Assembly (NCBI RefSeq): GCF_001419765.1
Contig: NZ_LIRK01000179.1
Coordinates: forward strand, 1-43,935
DNA from: Streptomyces torulosus
Lineage (GTDB): Bacteria > Actinomycetota > Actinomycetes > Streptomycetales > Streptomycetaceae
DNA length: 43,935 nucleotides
Direction: 5' to 3'
Below, in pieces: positions 8,263-17,449 of the stretch. The position numbers were made by a program, and so were the translations under genes. The notes under the pieces were generated by a model that was not told the DNA's origin, did no database searches, and was given only the letters and a program-made list of their open reading frames with translations. Numbering within the stretch: the stretch's first letter is position 1; each line of letters starts with the position of its first letter.

Positions 8263-8363
8263 AGTTCCCTTTGCGGGATTCCCCGGCGGAGCCTCCGCGT
8301 TAGGGTCCATGAATACGGGGCCGGAGCACTCGGCGAAACCGCCGGAGGCCCCCGCAGGGAAAC

Positions 8364-9032
8364 GTGAGACGGCCCGGCGCCGTCGTAAGACGAGCAGGTG
8401 GATACGTGACGAATCTGATGCCCTCCGCCGCCGGCGAACCTTCCATCGGCGGTGGCCTCGGCGACCATGTCTACAACCGGCTGCTCAACGAGCGGATCAT
8501 CTTCCTCGGCCAGCCGGTCGACGACGACATCGCGAACAAGATCACCGCACAGCTGCTGCTCCTTGCCGCCGACCCGGACAAGGACATTTACCTGTACATC
8601 AACAGCCCGGGCGGTTCGATCACGGCCGGCATGGCGATCTACGACACCATGCAGTACATCAAGAACGACGTGGTGACCATCGCCATGGGCCTCGCGGCCT
8701 CGATGGGTCAGTTCCTCCTCAGCGCGGGCACCCCCGGCAAGCGCTTCGCGCTGCCGAACGCCGAGATCCTGATCCACCAGCCCTCCGCCGGCCTCGCCGG
8801 CTCGGCCTCGGACATCAAGATCCATGCCGAGCGGCTGCTGCACACCAAGAAGCGCATGGCCGAGCTCACGTCGCAGCACACCGGCCAGTCGGTCGAGCAG
8901 ATCACCCGCGACTCGGACCGCGACCGCTGGTTCGACGCCTTCGAGGCCAAGGAGTACGGCCTCATCGACGACGTCATCGCCACGGCCGCCGGCATGCCGG
9001 GCGGCGGCGGCACCGGGGCCGGGCAGGCGTAA
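8364..9032 (+). CDS. clpP1: ATP-dependent Clp protease proteolytic subunit ClpP1
   Basis: Serine peptidase subunit that forms the barrel-shaped chamber fed by ClpX or ClpC ATPases. The catalytic triad can be placed with the usual spacing: Ser113 in 'GLAASMGQF', His138 in 'ILIHQPSAG' and Asp187 in 'DSDRDRW'. The '[20 protein letters not shown]' region is typical of ClpP. The annotated GTG at 8364 gives 222 residues with the N-terminus [15 protein letters not shown] second GTG at 8406, with AGGTGG at 8396-8401 just upstream, would give 208 residues starting [12 protein letters not shown] and may be the true or an additional start. It is first in the clpP1-clpP2 pair, behind a putative ClgR operator. 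The Gly-rich C-terminus is normal. Confidence 0.95.
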   Translation: MRRPGAVVRRAGGYVTNLMPSAAGEPSIGGGLGDHVYNRLLNERIIFLGQPVDDDIANKITAQLLLLAADPDKDIYLYINSPGGSITAGMAIYDTMQYIKNDVVTIAMGLAASMGQFLLSAGTPGKRFALPNAEILIHQPSAGLAGSASDIKIHAERLLHTKKRMAELTSQHTGQSVEQITRDSDRDRWFDAFEAKEYGLIDDVIATAAGMPGGGGTGAGQA

Positions 9033-9084
9033 CGGCACCCGCCGCGCCGCGCGTCGCCGTACGCGAGCCCGGCCGCGTCCGGAC

Positions 9085-9168
9085 GCCGCAGGAGCCCGTA
9101 GGAGGGCCTGCGGCGGAAGGACCGGCTCCGGGCCCCGTACGGGGCGTACAGCGGCCGTACGACGGCCG
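9085..9168 (+). other. Hairpin-rich spacer between clpP1 and clpP2
   Basis: The 239-base spacer (9033-9271) holds three inverted repeats. GCCGCAGG/CCTGCGGC (9085-9092 with 9107-9114) is followed by the 14-base palindrome GCCCCGTACGGGGC (9132-9145), then CGGCCGT/ACGGCCG (9152-9158 with 9162-9168). They could act as an attenuator, a processing site or a partial terminator. The role is inferred. Confidence 0.4.
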
Positions 9169-9271
9169 TCACGGACGTACGACGGCGCGCAGCCCGGCGG
9201 CAGCCGACCCGCACCCCCCGAAAGCCCCAGCCGACCGCCTCAGCCCCTCTCAGGCTTCCAGGAGACCCACA

Positions 9272-9952
9272 GTGAACGACTTTCCCGGCCGCGACCTCTA
9301 CGACCGTGCGAGCTCCCAGTACACCGGCCCCACGGCCGAGTCCCGCTATGTGATCCCGCGCTTCGTCGAGCGCACCTCGCAGGGCATCCGCGAGTACGAC
9401 CCGTACGCGAAGCTCTTCGAGGAGCGGGTGATCTTCCTCGGCGTCCAGATCGACGACGCCTCCGCCAACGACGTCATGGCGCAGCTGCTGTGCCTGGAGT
9501 CGATGGACCCCGACCGTGACATCTCGGTCTACATCAACAGCCCCGGCGGCTCCTTCACGGCGCTCACCGCGATCTACGACACGATGCAGTTCGTGAAGCC
9601 GGACATCCAGACGGTCTGCATGGGCCAGGCGGCCTCCGCCGCGGCGATCCTGCTGGCCGCCGGTACGCCCGGCAAGCGCATGGCGCTGCCGAACGCGCGG
9701 GTGCTGATCCACCAGCCGTACAGCGAGACCGGCCGCGGTCAGGTCTCCGACCTGGAGATCGCCGCCAACGAGATCCTCCGGATGCGTGCGCAGCTGGAGG
9801 AGATGCTGGCCAAGCACTCCACCACGCCGATCGAGAAGATCCGCGAGGACATCGAGCGCGACAAGATCCTCACGGCCGAGGACGCGCTCTCGTACGGTCT
9901 GATCGACCAGATCATCTCGACGCGGAAGATGAACAACGCGGACGTCCGCTGA
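9272..9952 (+). CDS. clpP2: ATP-dependent Clp protease proteolytic subunit ClpP2
   Basis: Second ClpP paralogue, 226 residues, expected to form the hetero-oligomeric ClpP1P2 peptidase with the upstream gene product. Triad: Ser122 in '[10 protein letters not shown]', His147 in 'VLIHQPYSE' and an Asp near residue 197 ('IERDKIL'). Its N-terminus ([20 protein letters not shown]) is longer than in E. coli ClpP and typical of actinobacterial ClpP2. The GTG start has AGGAG at 9260-9264. An in-frame upstream extension exists to 8309 but runs antisense to no signal and overlaps clpP1, so it is rejected. clpX follows after 203 bases, suggesting a separate or additional promoter for clpX. Confidence 0.96.
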   Translation: MNDFPGRDLYDRASSQYTGPTAESRYVIPRFVERTSQGIREYDPYAKLFEERVIFLGVQIDDASANDVMAQLLCLESMDPDRDISVYINSPGGSFTALTAIYDTMQFVKPDIQTVCMGQAASAAAILLAAGTPGKRMALPNARVLIHQPYSETGRGQVSDLEIAANEILRMRAQLEEMLAKHSTTPIEKIREDIERDKILTAEDALSYGLIDQIISTRKMNNADVR

Positions 9953-10155
9953 CGGCGGAAAGCCTGTATTGTTCGCCGCCCCTTGGCATGGTTGGCACCG
10001 TTTGACCCAGTGCACGACAAGGTGCACGTCAAAGCGAACCGTGCCAAGGGGGGCCCGAACGGGGGGCCCGGCAAGGTACCGTCGACATAAGGCAGCACCA
10101 GGAGCCGCTGGATTCCAATCGTCCAGTCGTCTCCCAGGCGAAGGGGAAGCACACC

Positions 10156-11442
10156 GTGGCACGCATCGGTGACGGCGGCGATCTGCTCAAGTGCTCGTTC
10201 TGCGGCAAGAGCCAGAAGCAGGTCAAGAAGCTCATCGCAGGGCCCGGTGTGTACATCTGCGACGAGTGCATCGACCTCTGCAACGAGATCATCGAGGAAG
10301 AACTCGCGGAGACCAGTGAGGTCCGCTGGGAGGAGCTCCCGAAGCCCCGCGAGATCTACGAGTTCCTCGAGGGGTACGTGGTCGGCCAGGAGGCCGCCAA
10401 GAAGGCCCTGTCGGTCGCGGTGTACAACCACTACAAGCGCGTCCAGGCCGGCGAGAACGGCGGCGGTCAAAGCCGCGAGGACGCCATCGAGTTGGCGAAG
10501 TCCAACATCCTGCTGCTCGGTCCCACCGGCTCCGGCAAGACCCTGCTCGCCCAGACGCTGGCCCGCATGCTGAACGTCCCGTTCGCCATCGCGGACGCGA
10601 CGGCGCTGACGGAGGCCGGCTATGTGGGCGAGGACGTCGAGAACATCCTCCTGAAGCTCATCCAGGCGGCCGACTACGACGTCAAGAAGGCCGAGACCGG
10701 CATCATCTACATCGATGAGATCGACAAGGTCGCGCGGAAGAGTGAAAACCCGTCGATCACGCGGGACGTGAGCGGCGAGGGTGTGCAGCAGGCCCTGCTC
10801 AAGATCCTCGAAGGCACCACGGCCTCGGTCCCGCCCCAGGGCGGCCGCAAGCACCCGCACCAGGAATTCATCCAGATCGACACGACGAACGTCCTGTTCA
10901 TCGTGGGCGGTGCGTTCGCCGGCCTGGAGAAGATCATCGAGTCGCGGGCGGGCGCCAAGGGCATCGGCTTCGGCGCGACGATCCGCTCGAAGCGGGAGCT
11001 GGAGTCCAAGGACCAGTTCGAGGACGTCATGCCCGAGGACCTGGTCAAGTTCGGCATGATCCCCGAGTTCATCGGCCGTCTGCCCGTCATCACCTCGGTC
11101 CACAACCTGGACCGCGAGGCGCTCCTGCAGATCCTGGTCGAGCCGCGCAACGCGCTGGTGAAGCAGTACCAGCGCCTCTTCGAACTCGACGGTGTGGAGC
11201 TCGACTTCGAGCGCGAGGCCCTGGAGGCCATCGCCGACCAGGCCATCCTCCGCCAGACGGGCGCGCGCGGCCTGCGCGCCATCATGGAGGAGGTCCTGAT
11301 GTCGGTCATGTACGAGGTCCCGTCCCGCAAGGACGTGGCCCGCGTGGTCATCACAGCGGACGTGGTCCACTCCAACGTCAACCCGACCCTGATCCCGAGG
11401 GACGCACGCGGCCGGGGATCGGGCGAGCAGAAGACGGCGTAA
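10156..11442 (+). CDS. clpX: ATP-dependent Clp protease ATP-binding subunit ClpX
   Basis: AAA+ unfoldase that recognises, unfolds and threads substrates into ClpP. The 428-residue chain begins with the ZBD zinc finger (Cys13, Cys16, Cys35, Cys38). The Walker A motif GPTGSGKT is at about residues 122-129. Walker B 'IIYIDEIDK' has Asp187-Glu188. The sensor and box VII/VIII region is '[13 protein letters not shown]'. The IGF-type ClpP-docking loop is visible as 'KGIGFGA'. The GTG start is preceded by AAGGGGAAG at 10141-10149. It follows clpP2 in the same direction and ends in a strong hairpin. Confidence 0.97.
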   Translation: MARIGDGGDLLKCSFCGKSQKQVKKLIAGPGVYICDECIDLCNEIIEEELAETSEVRWEELPKPREIYEFLEGYVVGQEAAKKALSVAVYNHYKRVQAGENGGGQSREDAIELAKSNILLLGPTGSGKTLLAQTLARMLNVPFAIADATALTEAGYVGEDVENILLKLIQAADYDVKKAETGIIYIDEIDKVARKSENPSITRDVSGEGVQQALLKILEGTTASVPPQGGRKHPHQEFIQIDTTNVLFIVGGAFAGLEKIIESRAGAKGIGFGATIRSKRELESKDQFEDVMPEDLVKFGMIPEFIGRLPVITSVHNLDREALLQILVEPRNALVKQYQRLFELDGVELDFEREALEAIADQAILRQTGARGLRAIMEEVLMSVMYEVPSRKDVARVVITADVVHSNVNPTLIPRDARGRGSGEQKTA

Positions 11443-11459
11443 CCGCCGGGCACGTACAG

Positions 11460-11496
11460 AAGAGGGCACCCGAAGCATCGCCTCGGGTGCCCTCTT
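11460..11496 (+). terminator. Terminator of clpX
   Basis: AAGAGGGCACCCGA (11460-11473) pairs perfectly with TCGGGTGCCCTCTT (11483-11496): 14 pairs and a nine-base loop, 18 bases after the stop. Confidence 0.85.
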
Positions 11497-11620
11497 GCGT
11501 TGTTCTGCGACGAGATCCGGCCAGGCGCCATGTATTCGCTGGCGTCATGGGCACTTCAAGTGATCTTCTGTCCGCTTCGGGGCCGACCACCCCGAGACCA
11601 TGAACGGAAGGATTCTGACG

Positions 11621-11881
11621 TTGAAGGCAAGGCGTTTCCTGGCAGTGCTCAGCGTGGTCGCGGCGGCGGGGGTCATGCCCGTGGTCACGGCGGGCACGGC
11701 GCATGCTGACGCATTCGATTGCGTCGAGTACCTCAAGGGCAAGGGGTACCGAGTAGGCCCGGTGGTGACCAGCGCATGCGGTTATCACAGTGTCATCGGG
11801 TTCAATCCCGTTTGCATAGTCAAGCTGCAGGACGTCGGTGTGGCGGCCGGTCACGCAAACAGGGCTTGCACGTTGGCCTGA
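11621..11881 (+). CDS. Small secreted Cys-rich protein, function unknown
   Basis: A short exported protein. The N-terminus has a basic n-region (KARR), a hydrophobic core (FLAVLSVVAAAGVMPVV) and a signal-peptidase site after A-H-A, giving a mature part of about 56 residues beginning D-A-F-D-C. Four cysteines (in FDCVEYL, SACGYH, PVCIVK and RACTLA) would form two disulfides outside the cell. I favour the TTG at 11621 because GGAAGGA lies at 11606-11612 with normal spacing; an in-frame ATG at 11600 adds seven residues but lacks a ribosome-binding site. It is a lone gene in the accessory region between clpX and valS. Similar tiny secreted proteins are common in Streptomyces but uncharacterised. 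Confidence 0.6.
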   Translation: MKARRFLAVLSVVAAAGVMPVVTAGTAHADAFDCVEYLKGKGYRVGPVVTSACGYHSVIGFNPVCIVKLQDVGVAAGHANRACTLA

Positions 11882-11931
11882 AGCTCGGCCGGCGTCCGAT
11901 CCGCGATGAGCGCGGGAGAAGCAGATACGCC

Positions 11932-11962
11932 GGAAGGGCACCCCCGAGCGGGGTGCCCTTCC
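11932..11962. terminator. Shared terminator of convergent genes
   Basis: GGAAGGGCACCCC (11932-11944) and GGGGTGCCCTTCC (11950-11962) form a 13-pair stem with a five-base loop, between the small secreted protein (plus) and the Pro/Gln-rich protein (minus). It probably works in both directions. Confidence 0.75.
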
Positions 11963-11979
11963 CAGGTCCGAGGAAGTCG

Positions 11980-12924
11980 TCAGGCCGCGACGCGGACTTC
12001 CTTGCGGAGCTTGGCCGTGATGTCGGCCGCCTCGTTCGGGTCCGTCGACTTGCCCGCAGCGAGGTCCGCGTACTCCATGGGCATCACGAAACCGAGCGTG
12101 CTGTAGTCGCCCCAGACGCAGTAGACGAGGTTCATCTCGCTCGGCCCGCCGCTCCCGGTGGCACTCTCGTCCAGCTTCCCCTTCGCCTTCTGGCACTTCA
12201 GGATGGCGCCGTCCAGTGAGTCGGGCGTGTACTCCTCGGGCTCACCGACGAAGGTGACGTCGTTCTTCTCGGCTTCTTCCTTCTGGAGGGCGAGGAACCC
12301 GTCGACGGCCTTCTCCGGGTCCTCGATCTCGCCGTAGACGCCGCCGTACGTGATCGCCTTCCCGGACAAGGGGTTGTTCTTGTCACCGGCCTGGTAACTG
12401 GCGCTGACGTCCTTGGGGTTCTTGATGCCGAAGCCCTCGGCCTTCTTCAGCTCCTCGTCGGTCATCCCGTCGTCGGAGTCGCTGCCCTTCTTGTACTCAC
12501 TGAGCACGGTCTCGGGCGCAGTCAGCTTGTGCGGGCCGTCGTCCGCGATGTCCGCGCTGCCGCCTCCGCCGAAGACGAAGTACGCGCCGACCGCGACCGC
12601 CGCGACCACGGCGACCGCGCCCAGGATGATGCCGACCTTCTTGCCGCCACCGCCGGGGGCCACCGGGGGCTGGGCCACGGTCGGGTAGCCCGGCTGGCCG
12701 CCGTACGGGGCCTGCGGCTGGCCGTAGGGCGGAGTCTGGGGCGGGACACCCTGGTGGGCCTGCGGGTACCCGTAGCCCGGCTGCTGCGGGGGCGCCTGCT
12801 GCGGGTAGCCGTAGCCGGGCTGGGGGGCGGCCTGCGGCTGCTGCTGGCCGTAGGGGCCCGGCTGACCGTACGGCCCGGGCTGCTGGGGCTGCCCGCCGTA
12901 CGGGCCCGGCTGGTTGTGACTCAT
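11980..12924 (-). CDS. Pro/Gln/Gly/Tyr-rich membrane-anchored protein, function unknown
   Basis: A 314-residue protein in three parts. The cytoplasmic N-terminal 90 residues are low-complexity, with repeated P-G-P-Y-G-Q and P-G-Y-G-Y-P-Q units. One membrane segment lies at about residues 96-118 ('VGIILGAVAVVAAVAVGAYFVF'). The extracytoplasmic domain of about 195 residues is rich in charged residues and has two cysteines ('LKCQKAK', 'YCVWGDY') that could pair. This architecture is very common in Streptomyces, but the outer domain is not one I can name. The ATG has GGAGGGG upstream (plus 12935-12941). It is transcribed away from the TnpB-like element. Confidence 0.8.
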   Translation of the reverse strand: MSHNQPGPYGGQPQQPGPYGQPGPYGQQQPQAAPQPGYGYPQQAPPQQPGYGYPQAHQGVPPQTPPYGQPQAPYGGQPGYPTVAQPPVAPGGGGKKVGIILGAVAVVAAVAVGAYFVFGGGGSADIADDGPHKLTAPETVLSEYKKGSDSDDGMTDEELKKAEGFGIKNPKDVSASYQAGDKNNPLSGKAITYGGVYGEIEDPEKAVDGFLALQKEEAEKNDVTFVGEPEEYTPDSLDGAILKCQKAKGKLDESATGSGGPSEMNLVYCVWGDYSTLGFVMPMEYADLAAGKSTDPNEAADITAKLRKEVRVAA

Positions 12925-13241
12925 GTTCTGGGTTCCCCTCCAGATGCTTATGTGTTCCTGACATCCTGGCGCAAACTCGATGGGCGCCCCGCACCGGGGG
13001 TCACACCGTTACCGACTCCCCGGGTTTCACTACACGCCTGTTACAGGTGGGGCCTTGCCCGTGACCTGATTCCACGGCGCGACGTTGGGTGGTTGTGGTC
13101 GTACTTTCATGCGGCCTTGGAGCCTGTGTGCGAGGAGGGGTGGGGAGTGGGCGGGGGGAGCACTGGCGCTCGGCTGCGGGTTCTGACTGCGGTGGTTCCG
13201 GTCTGGCTGAAGCGAGCGGAGCATGAACGGGCGCACGCGGC

Positions 13242-13775
13242 ATGCCATGCCTCGGCACTGCTGTGGGCACGCTTTCCTGGGTTCGTGAGGAGTGGGCGGC
13301 GGGTCGGTCTCTTGGTCGGGAAGACATCCGGCGTCACGTCACCTCTCTGCCGGCAGAGGTGCGGCCACTTCATGCCCACACGGCCCAGGCCGTTGCCTAT
13401 GACCTGGCGGATGCCATCTCCCTGGCGCGGACGGACAAGGCGCAAGGGATCAGCGGCGTCAAGTTCCCCTGGCGGGAGAAGAGCTACCGGCCCCTTGTGT
13501 TCACCGCCCATTTCGGCTGGAAGGTCAAGGACCAGGCTCGTCTGGTCCTGTCGTTGGGTAAGTCCCGGGAGCGGATCGTGTTGCCGGTGCCGGAGTTCGT
13601 CGACAGGCTCGGTCTGGTGGTCACACCGGACCGTTGGGGCGAGATGGAACTGTGCTGGAGCAGCGCGGCTCATGGGTGGGCGCTACACATCTCCTATCGC
13701 TCCCTTGATGACCGTCTGCCTAGCGCATCGAGGCGACAGGGGGAGATCAAACCGGCGAAGAGGTGCGCGTGGTGA
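13242..13775 (+). CDS. N-terminal part of the split TnpB-like protein
   Basis: 177-residue frame corresponding to the N-terminal half of TnpB-family proteins: 'LPAEVRPLHAHTAQAVAYDLADAI' (helical part) and 'FGWKVKDQARLVLSLGKSRERIVLP' plus 'ELCWSSAAHGWALHISY' (beta-barrel part). It lacks the first 30 or so residues, which sit in another frame upstream. Its TGA (13773-13775) overlaps a GTG of the C-terminal frame in a GTGA arrangement, so translational coupling is possible. More likely it is a fragment of a broken gene. Confidence 0.4.
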   Translation: MPCLGTAVGTLSWVREEWAAGRSLGREDIRRHVTSLPAEVRPLHAHTAQAVAYDLADAISLARTDKAQGISGVKFPWREKSYRPLVFTAHFGWKVKDQARLVLSLGKSRERIVLPVPEFVDRLGLVVTPDRWGEMELCWSSAAHGWALHISYRSLDDRLPSASRRQGEIKPAKRCAW

Positions 13776-14737
13776 CCATCGCGGTAGACGAAGGCATCAT
13801 CAACACCATGACATTGGCCACCGTCGCTCCTGACGGCGGCTACGAAGCTCTCGTGCTCAACGGGCGCGGCGGTCGTGCGGCCAAGCAAGCGCGCAAGAAG
13901 GGCACAGCCCGGCTGCAATCCAAGATTTCCCGTTGCCGCGTCGGCTCGCGTCGGCACGGCAAGTTGGCAGAGACGAGGAGGAAACTCAAGGCGAAGGCCG
14001 ACCGTCGTCTGCGCGACTTCCATCACCAGGTCACCGCGAAGGCCAACCGGTTCATCCGCGACCTGGTGGCGGAACACCAGCGGGAAGCTCCCGCGGGGGT
14101 CCAAGTGGTGGCGCGACTCGTCGTTGGCGATGTCCGTGGAATCGAGAGGAACACAGAGAAGCGGCGTCGCGCCTCACGCTCGACCCGGCAGCAGCTGTCG
14201 CCATGGGAGCGCGGGGTTCGGGAACGCCAACTCGCCTACAAAACCGGGCTGCCGATCCAGCACATCAGCGAAGCGAACTCCTCGCAGACCTGCCCCTACT
14301 GCCTGAGCCGCCGCAAAGTGCGAGGGCGTACATACGTCTGCGTGAACACGGACTGCGCCCTGGTGCTGCACAGGGACGCGGTGGGCGGGGTGAACATCCA
14401 CACCCTCGCCGTCAATGACGGGACCTTCGTCCCGGTCTCACCCGGCACCAAGATGCAGGTGAAGTATCTACGAGCCCAACCCGGCTGGTCGTCCGAACAG
14501 CGGGAACGCCATGGCTTCCACCAACAGGCACAAGCGCGTGCTGGTGCGGGGCGGAGGCGTGAAGCACGTAGTAGTGCCCGGAACCGGGCCATCGGCGCCG
14601 TCGCACCAGCCGACGCTGATGATGCTGCCGCTCCCTTGCGGGAAGCACTGTGGTCCACGACGGCGGAGCCGCTACCTCATCCGGTACTGGCCGGGCTTCG
14701 GCCCTATCGCCCGAGGGTGACAGAAGGCAGGAAGTAA
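13763..14737 (+). CDS. C-terminal RuvC/zinc-ribbon part of the TnpB-like protein
   Basis: 324-residue frame with the nuclease half of a TnpB-family protein. RuvC-I is 'VTIAVDEGIINTMTLAT', with the catalytic Asp in A-V-D-E-G. An Arg/Lys-rich bridge helix region follows ('RRHGKLAETRRKLKAKADRR'). RuvC-II is at 'ARLVVGDVRGIERNTEK', where the canonical Glu-Asp pair is not seen at the expected place. The zinc ribbon has C-P-Y-C and C-V-N-T-D-C. RuvC-III is 'HRDAVGGVNIHT'. A 100-residue Arg/Ala-rich tail follows. Starts at 13763, 13769 or 13772 (GTG) are possible, with GAAGAGG just upstream. It could be expressed alone, but a nuclease without its N-terminal domains should not bind guide RNA normally. 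Confidence 0.55.
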   Translation: MRVVTIAVDEGIINTMTLATVAPDGGYEALVLNGRGGRAAKQARKKGTARLQSKISRCRVGSRRHGKLAETRRKLKAKADRRLRDFHHQVTAKANRFIRDLVAEHQREAPAGVQVVARLVVGDVRGIERNTEKRRRASRSTRQQLSPWERGVRERQLAYKTGLPIQHISEANSSQTCPYCLSRRKVRGRTYVCVNTDCALVLHRDAVGGVNIHTLAVNDGTFVPVSPGTKMQVKYLRAQPGWSSEQRERHGFHQQAQARAGAGRRREARSSARNRAIGAVAPADADDAAAPLREALWSTTAEPLPHPVLAGLRPYRPRVTEGRK

Positions 14738-14749
14738 GGCGTTTTCGCC
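14738..14749. other. Short hairpin at the 3' end of the TnpB-like gene
   Basis: GGCG-TTTT-CGCC directly follows the TAA stop. It may be part of the element's right end or a weak terminator. It overlaps the TTTTCG proposed as the valS -35 element. Confidence 0.35.
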
Positions 14750-14771
14750 GAGCAGGTTCACACCCCTAAAC
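14742..14771 (+). promoter_or_regulatory. Candidate leaderless promoter of valS
   Basis: TTTTCG (14742-14747), 18-base spacer, TAAACT (14766-14771). The -10 ends seven bases before the GTG at 14779 and no Shine-Dalgarno is present, consistent with a leaderless mRNA. The -35 match is poor. Confidence 0.45.
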
Positions 14772-14778
14772 TGAGCGT

Positions 14779-17430
14779 GTGACCGAGAACGCTCAGCAGC
14801 AGCCTCCAGCGCCCGCCACCGATCTGCCGACCCAGTACGCGCCGGCCGATGTAGAGGGGACGCTGTACGAGCGCTGGGTAGAGAGGGGTTACTTCGCGGC
14901 CGACGCCAAGAGCGACAAGCCCGCGTACACCATCGTCATCCCCCCGCCGAACGTCACCGGCAGCCTGCACCTCGGCCACGCCTTCCAGCACACCCTCATG
15001 GACGCCCTGACCCGCCGCAAGCGCATGCAGGGCTACGAGGCGTTGTGGCTCCCCGGCATGGACCACGCCGGTATCGCCACGCAGAACAAGGTCGAGCAGC
15101 AGCTCGCCGAAGAGGGCAAGTCCCGCCACGACTTGGGCCGCGAGGAGTTCGTCGAGCGCGTCTGGCAGTGGAAGCAGGAGTACGGCGGCAAGATCCTCGG
15201 CCAGATGCGTCGCCTCGGCGACGGCGTCGACTGGGACCGCGAGCGGTTCACCATGGACGAAGGCCTGTCCAAGGCTGTCCAGACCATCTTCAAGCGCCTC
15301 TACGACGACGAGCTGATCTACCGCGCCGAGCGCATCATCAACTGGTGCCCCCGCTGTCTGACGGCCATCTCCGACATCGAGGTCGAGTACCAGGAGGACG
15401 CCGGCGAGCTGGTCTCCATCCGGTACGGCGAGGGCGAGGACAGCCTCGTCGTCGCCACCACCCGTGCCGAGACGATGCTCGGTGACACCGCCGTCGCCGT
15501 CCACCCCGACGACGAGCGCTACAAGCACCTCGTCGGCAAGCACATCAAGCTCCCGCTGACCGACCGCACCATCCCGGTCGTCGCCGACACCCACGTCGAC
15601 CCGGAGTTCGGCACGGGTGCCGTCAAGGTGACCCCGGCGCACGACCCGAACGACTTCGCGATCGGCCAGCGCCACAACCTGCCGTCCATGACGATCATGG
15701 ACGAGCACGGTGTCATCACCGTCCACGGCCCCTTCCTCGGCCAGGACCGCTTCGAGGCCCGCGACGCCGTCGTCGGCGCCCTGCGGTCGCAGGGCCGGAT
15801 CGTCGCCGAGAAGCGTCCGTACCTCCACTCCGTCGGCCACTGCTCCCGCTGCAGGACGACCGTCGAGCCGCGGCTGTCGATGCAGTGGTGGGTCAAGGTC
15901 GCGCCCCTGGCCAAGGCCGCCGGCGACGCGGTCCGCGACGGCCGGGTCAAGATCCACCCCGAGGACATGTCGAAGCGCTACTTCGACTGGGTGGACAACA
16001 TGTTCGACTGGTGCATCTCCCGCCAGCTCTGGTGGGGCCACCGCATCCCGGTCTGGTACGGCCCGAACGGCGAGACGGTCTGCGTCGGCCCCGACGAGGA
16101 GCCGCCCACCGGCGAGGGCTGGACTCAGGACACCGACGTCCTCGACACCTGGTTCTCCTCCGGCCTGTGGCCGTTCTCCACGCTCGGCTGGCCCGAACAG
16201 ACCGAGGACCTGCGGAAGTTCTACTCCACCGACGTCCTGCTCACCGGCCACGACATCATCTTCTTCTGGGTCGCCCGGATGATGATGTTCGGCCTCTACG
16301 CGATGGACGGCGAGGTCCCCTTCAAGACCATCGCGCTGACCGGTCTGGTCCGCGACGAGCGCGGTAAGAAGATGTCGAAGTCCTTCGGCAACGTCGTCGA
16401 CCCGCTCGACTGGATGGACAAGTACGGCTCCGACGCGCTCCGCTTCACCCTGGCGCGCGGCGCCAACCCGGGCACCGACGTCCCGATCGGCGAGGACTGG
16501 GTCCAGGCCTCCCGCAACTTCGCCAACAAGATCTGGAACGCCACGCGCTTCGCGCTGATGAACGGCGCGACGGTCGAGGGCCCGCTGCCGGACGCGTCGA
16601 AGCTGTCGGCGACCGACCGCTGGATCCTCACCCGCCTCGACGAGACGATCGAGCAGGTCGACGCGTACTACGAGGACTTCCAGTTCGCGAAGCTCAGCGA
16701 GGCGCTCTACCACTTCGCGTGGGACGAGGTCTTCGACTGGTACGTGGAGCTGTCCAAGACCACGTTCCAGGCGGGCGGCGAGCCGGCCGAGGTCAGCAAG
16801 CGGGTCCTGGGCGAGGTCCTCGACGTCACCCTGAAGCTGCTGCACCCGATCGTCCCGTTCGTCACGGACACCCTGTGGACGACGCTGACCGGCGGTGAGT
16901 CCCTGGTCGTCGCCGACTGGCCGAAGGCGGTCTTCGTTCCAGGCGCCGACACTCCGGGCGGTTTCCGCGACGACGCCGCCGAGCGGGAGATCGAACTGGT
17001 CCAGCAGGTCGTCACCGAGGTCCGCCGCTTCCGCGCCGACCAGGGTCTCCAGCCCGGCCAGCGCGTCCCGGCCCGCCTCACCCTCGATGGCACGGCGCTC
17101 GCCCCGCACGAGGCGGCGATCCGCCAGCTGCTCCGCCTCCAGCCCGAGGGCGAGGGTTTCTCGGCGACGGCGACCCTGCCGGTGGCCGGGGCCGAGGTCG
17201 CGCTGGACCTCTCCGGTGTGATCGATGTCGCCGCCGAGCGCAAGCGGCTCGCGAAGGACCTCGCCGCCGCCGAGAAGGAGAAGGCCCAGGCCACGGCCAA
17301 GCTGGGCAACGAGGCGTTCCTCGCGAAGGCCCCGGACCAGGTGGTCGACAAGATCCGCGGCCGCCTCGCCAAGGCAGACGAGGACATCACCCGCATCACC
17401 GCCCAACTCGACCGCCTCCCGCAGGCGTAA
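14779..17430 (+). CDS. valS: Valyl-tRNA synthetase
   Basis: Class I aminoacyl-tRNA synthetase charging tRNA-Val, with a CP1 editing domain that hydrolyses Thr-tRNA-Val. The 883-residue chain has the HIGH-type motif His64-Leu-Gly-His67, the tRNA-editing region ('[16 protein letters not shown]') around residues 230-250, KMSKS at residues 531-535 and an anticodon-binding domain. The C-terminal coiled-coil arm (about 815-883, '[20 protein letters not shown]') ends in '[11 protein letters not shown]', as is usual for ValRS. Start GTG at 14779 is chosen by the -10-to-start distance and the normal family N-terminus. It is followed by its own terminator and then folC. Confidence 0.97.
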   Translation: MTENAQQQPPAPATDLPTQYAPADVEGTLYERWVERGYFAADAKSDKPAYTIVIPPPNVTGSLHLGHAFQHTLMDALTRRKRMQGYEALWLPGMDHAGIATQNKVEQQLAEEGKSRHDLGREEFVERVWQWKQEYGGKILGQMRRLGDGVDWDRERFTMDEGLSKAVQTIFKRLYDDELIYRAERIINWCPRCLTAISDIEVEYQEDAGELVSIRYGEGEDSLVVATTRAETMLGDTAVAVHPDDERYKHLVGKHIKLPLTDRTIPVVADTHVDPEFGTGAVKVTPAHDPNDFAIGQRHNLPSMTIMDEHGVITVHGPFLGQDRFEARDAVVGALRSQGRIVAEKRPYLHSVGHCSRCRTTVEPRLSMQWWVKVAPLAKAAGDAVRDGRVKIHPEDMSKRYFDWVDNMFDWCISRQLWWGHRIPVWYGPNGETVCVGPDEEPPTGEGWTQDTDVLDTWFSSGLWPFSTLGWPEQTEDLRKFYSTDVLLTGHDIIFFWVARMMMFGLYAMDGEVPFKTIALTGLVRDERGKKMSKSFGNVVDPLDWMDKYGSDALRFTLARGANPGTDVPIGEDWVQASRNFANKIWNATRFALMNGATVEGPLPDASKLSATDRWILTRLDETIEQVDAYYEDFQFAKLSEALYHFAWDEVFDWYVELSKTTFQAGGEPAEVSKRVLGEVLDVTLKLLHPIVPFVTDTLWTTLTGGESLVVADWPKAVFVPGADTPGGFRDDAAEREIELVQQVVTEVRRFRADQGLQPGQRVPARLTLDGTALAPHEAAIRQLLRLQPEGEGFSATATLPVAGAEVALDLSGVIDVAAERKRLAKDLAAAEKEKAQATAKLGNEAFLAKAPDQVVDKIRGRLAKADEDITRITAQLDRLPQA

Positions 17431-17449
17431 CCGCTGGTAGGCAACGAAG

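Larger units (their letters stand above)
13147..14737 (+). pseudogene. TnpB-family (IS605 OrfB-like) gene split over three frames
   Basis: Relics of one RNA-guided-nuclease/transposon-accessory protein spread over three frames. Frame A starts at the GTG at 13147, with GGAGGGG at 13134-13140, and gives 'LRVLTAVVPVWLKRAEHE' to about 13280. Frame B runs from about 13242 to 13775 with the N-terminal (WED/REC-like) part. Frame C, open from 13724 to 14737, holds the RuvC nuclease and zinc ribbon. Both junctions need the same correction, one missing base (or two extra). The join near 13720 reads smoothly into 'RIEATGGDQTGEEVRVVTIAVDEG', as expected of an unbroken TnpB. No TnpA transposase is nearby. 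Sequencing errors are a possible alternative to decay. Confidence 0.7.

Noticed and set aside
8309..9271. In-frame extension of clpP2 back to 8309
   Set aside because: It runs through clpP1 in another frame with Arg/Pro-rich translation; the GTG at 9272 has a good ribosome-binding site and a family-like N-terminus.
12925..13146. Left end of an IS605-type element with a TnpA gene
   Set aside because: No HUH transposase frame, no convincing hairpin end and no target-site signature could be identified, so element borders are not called.
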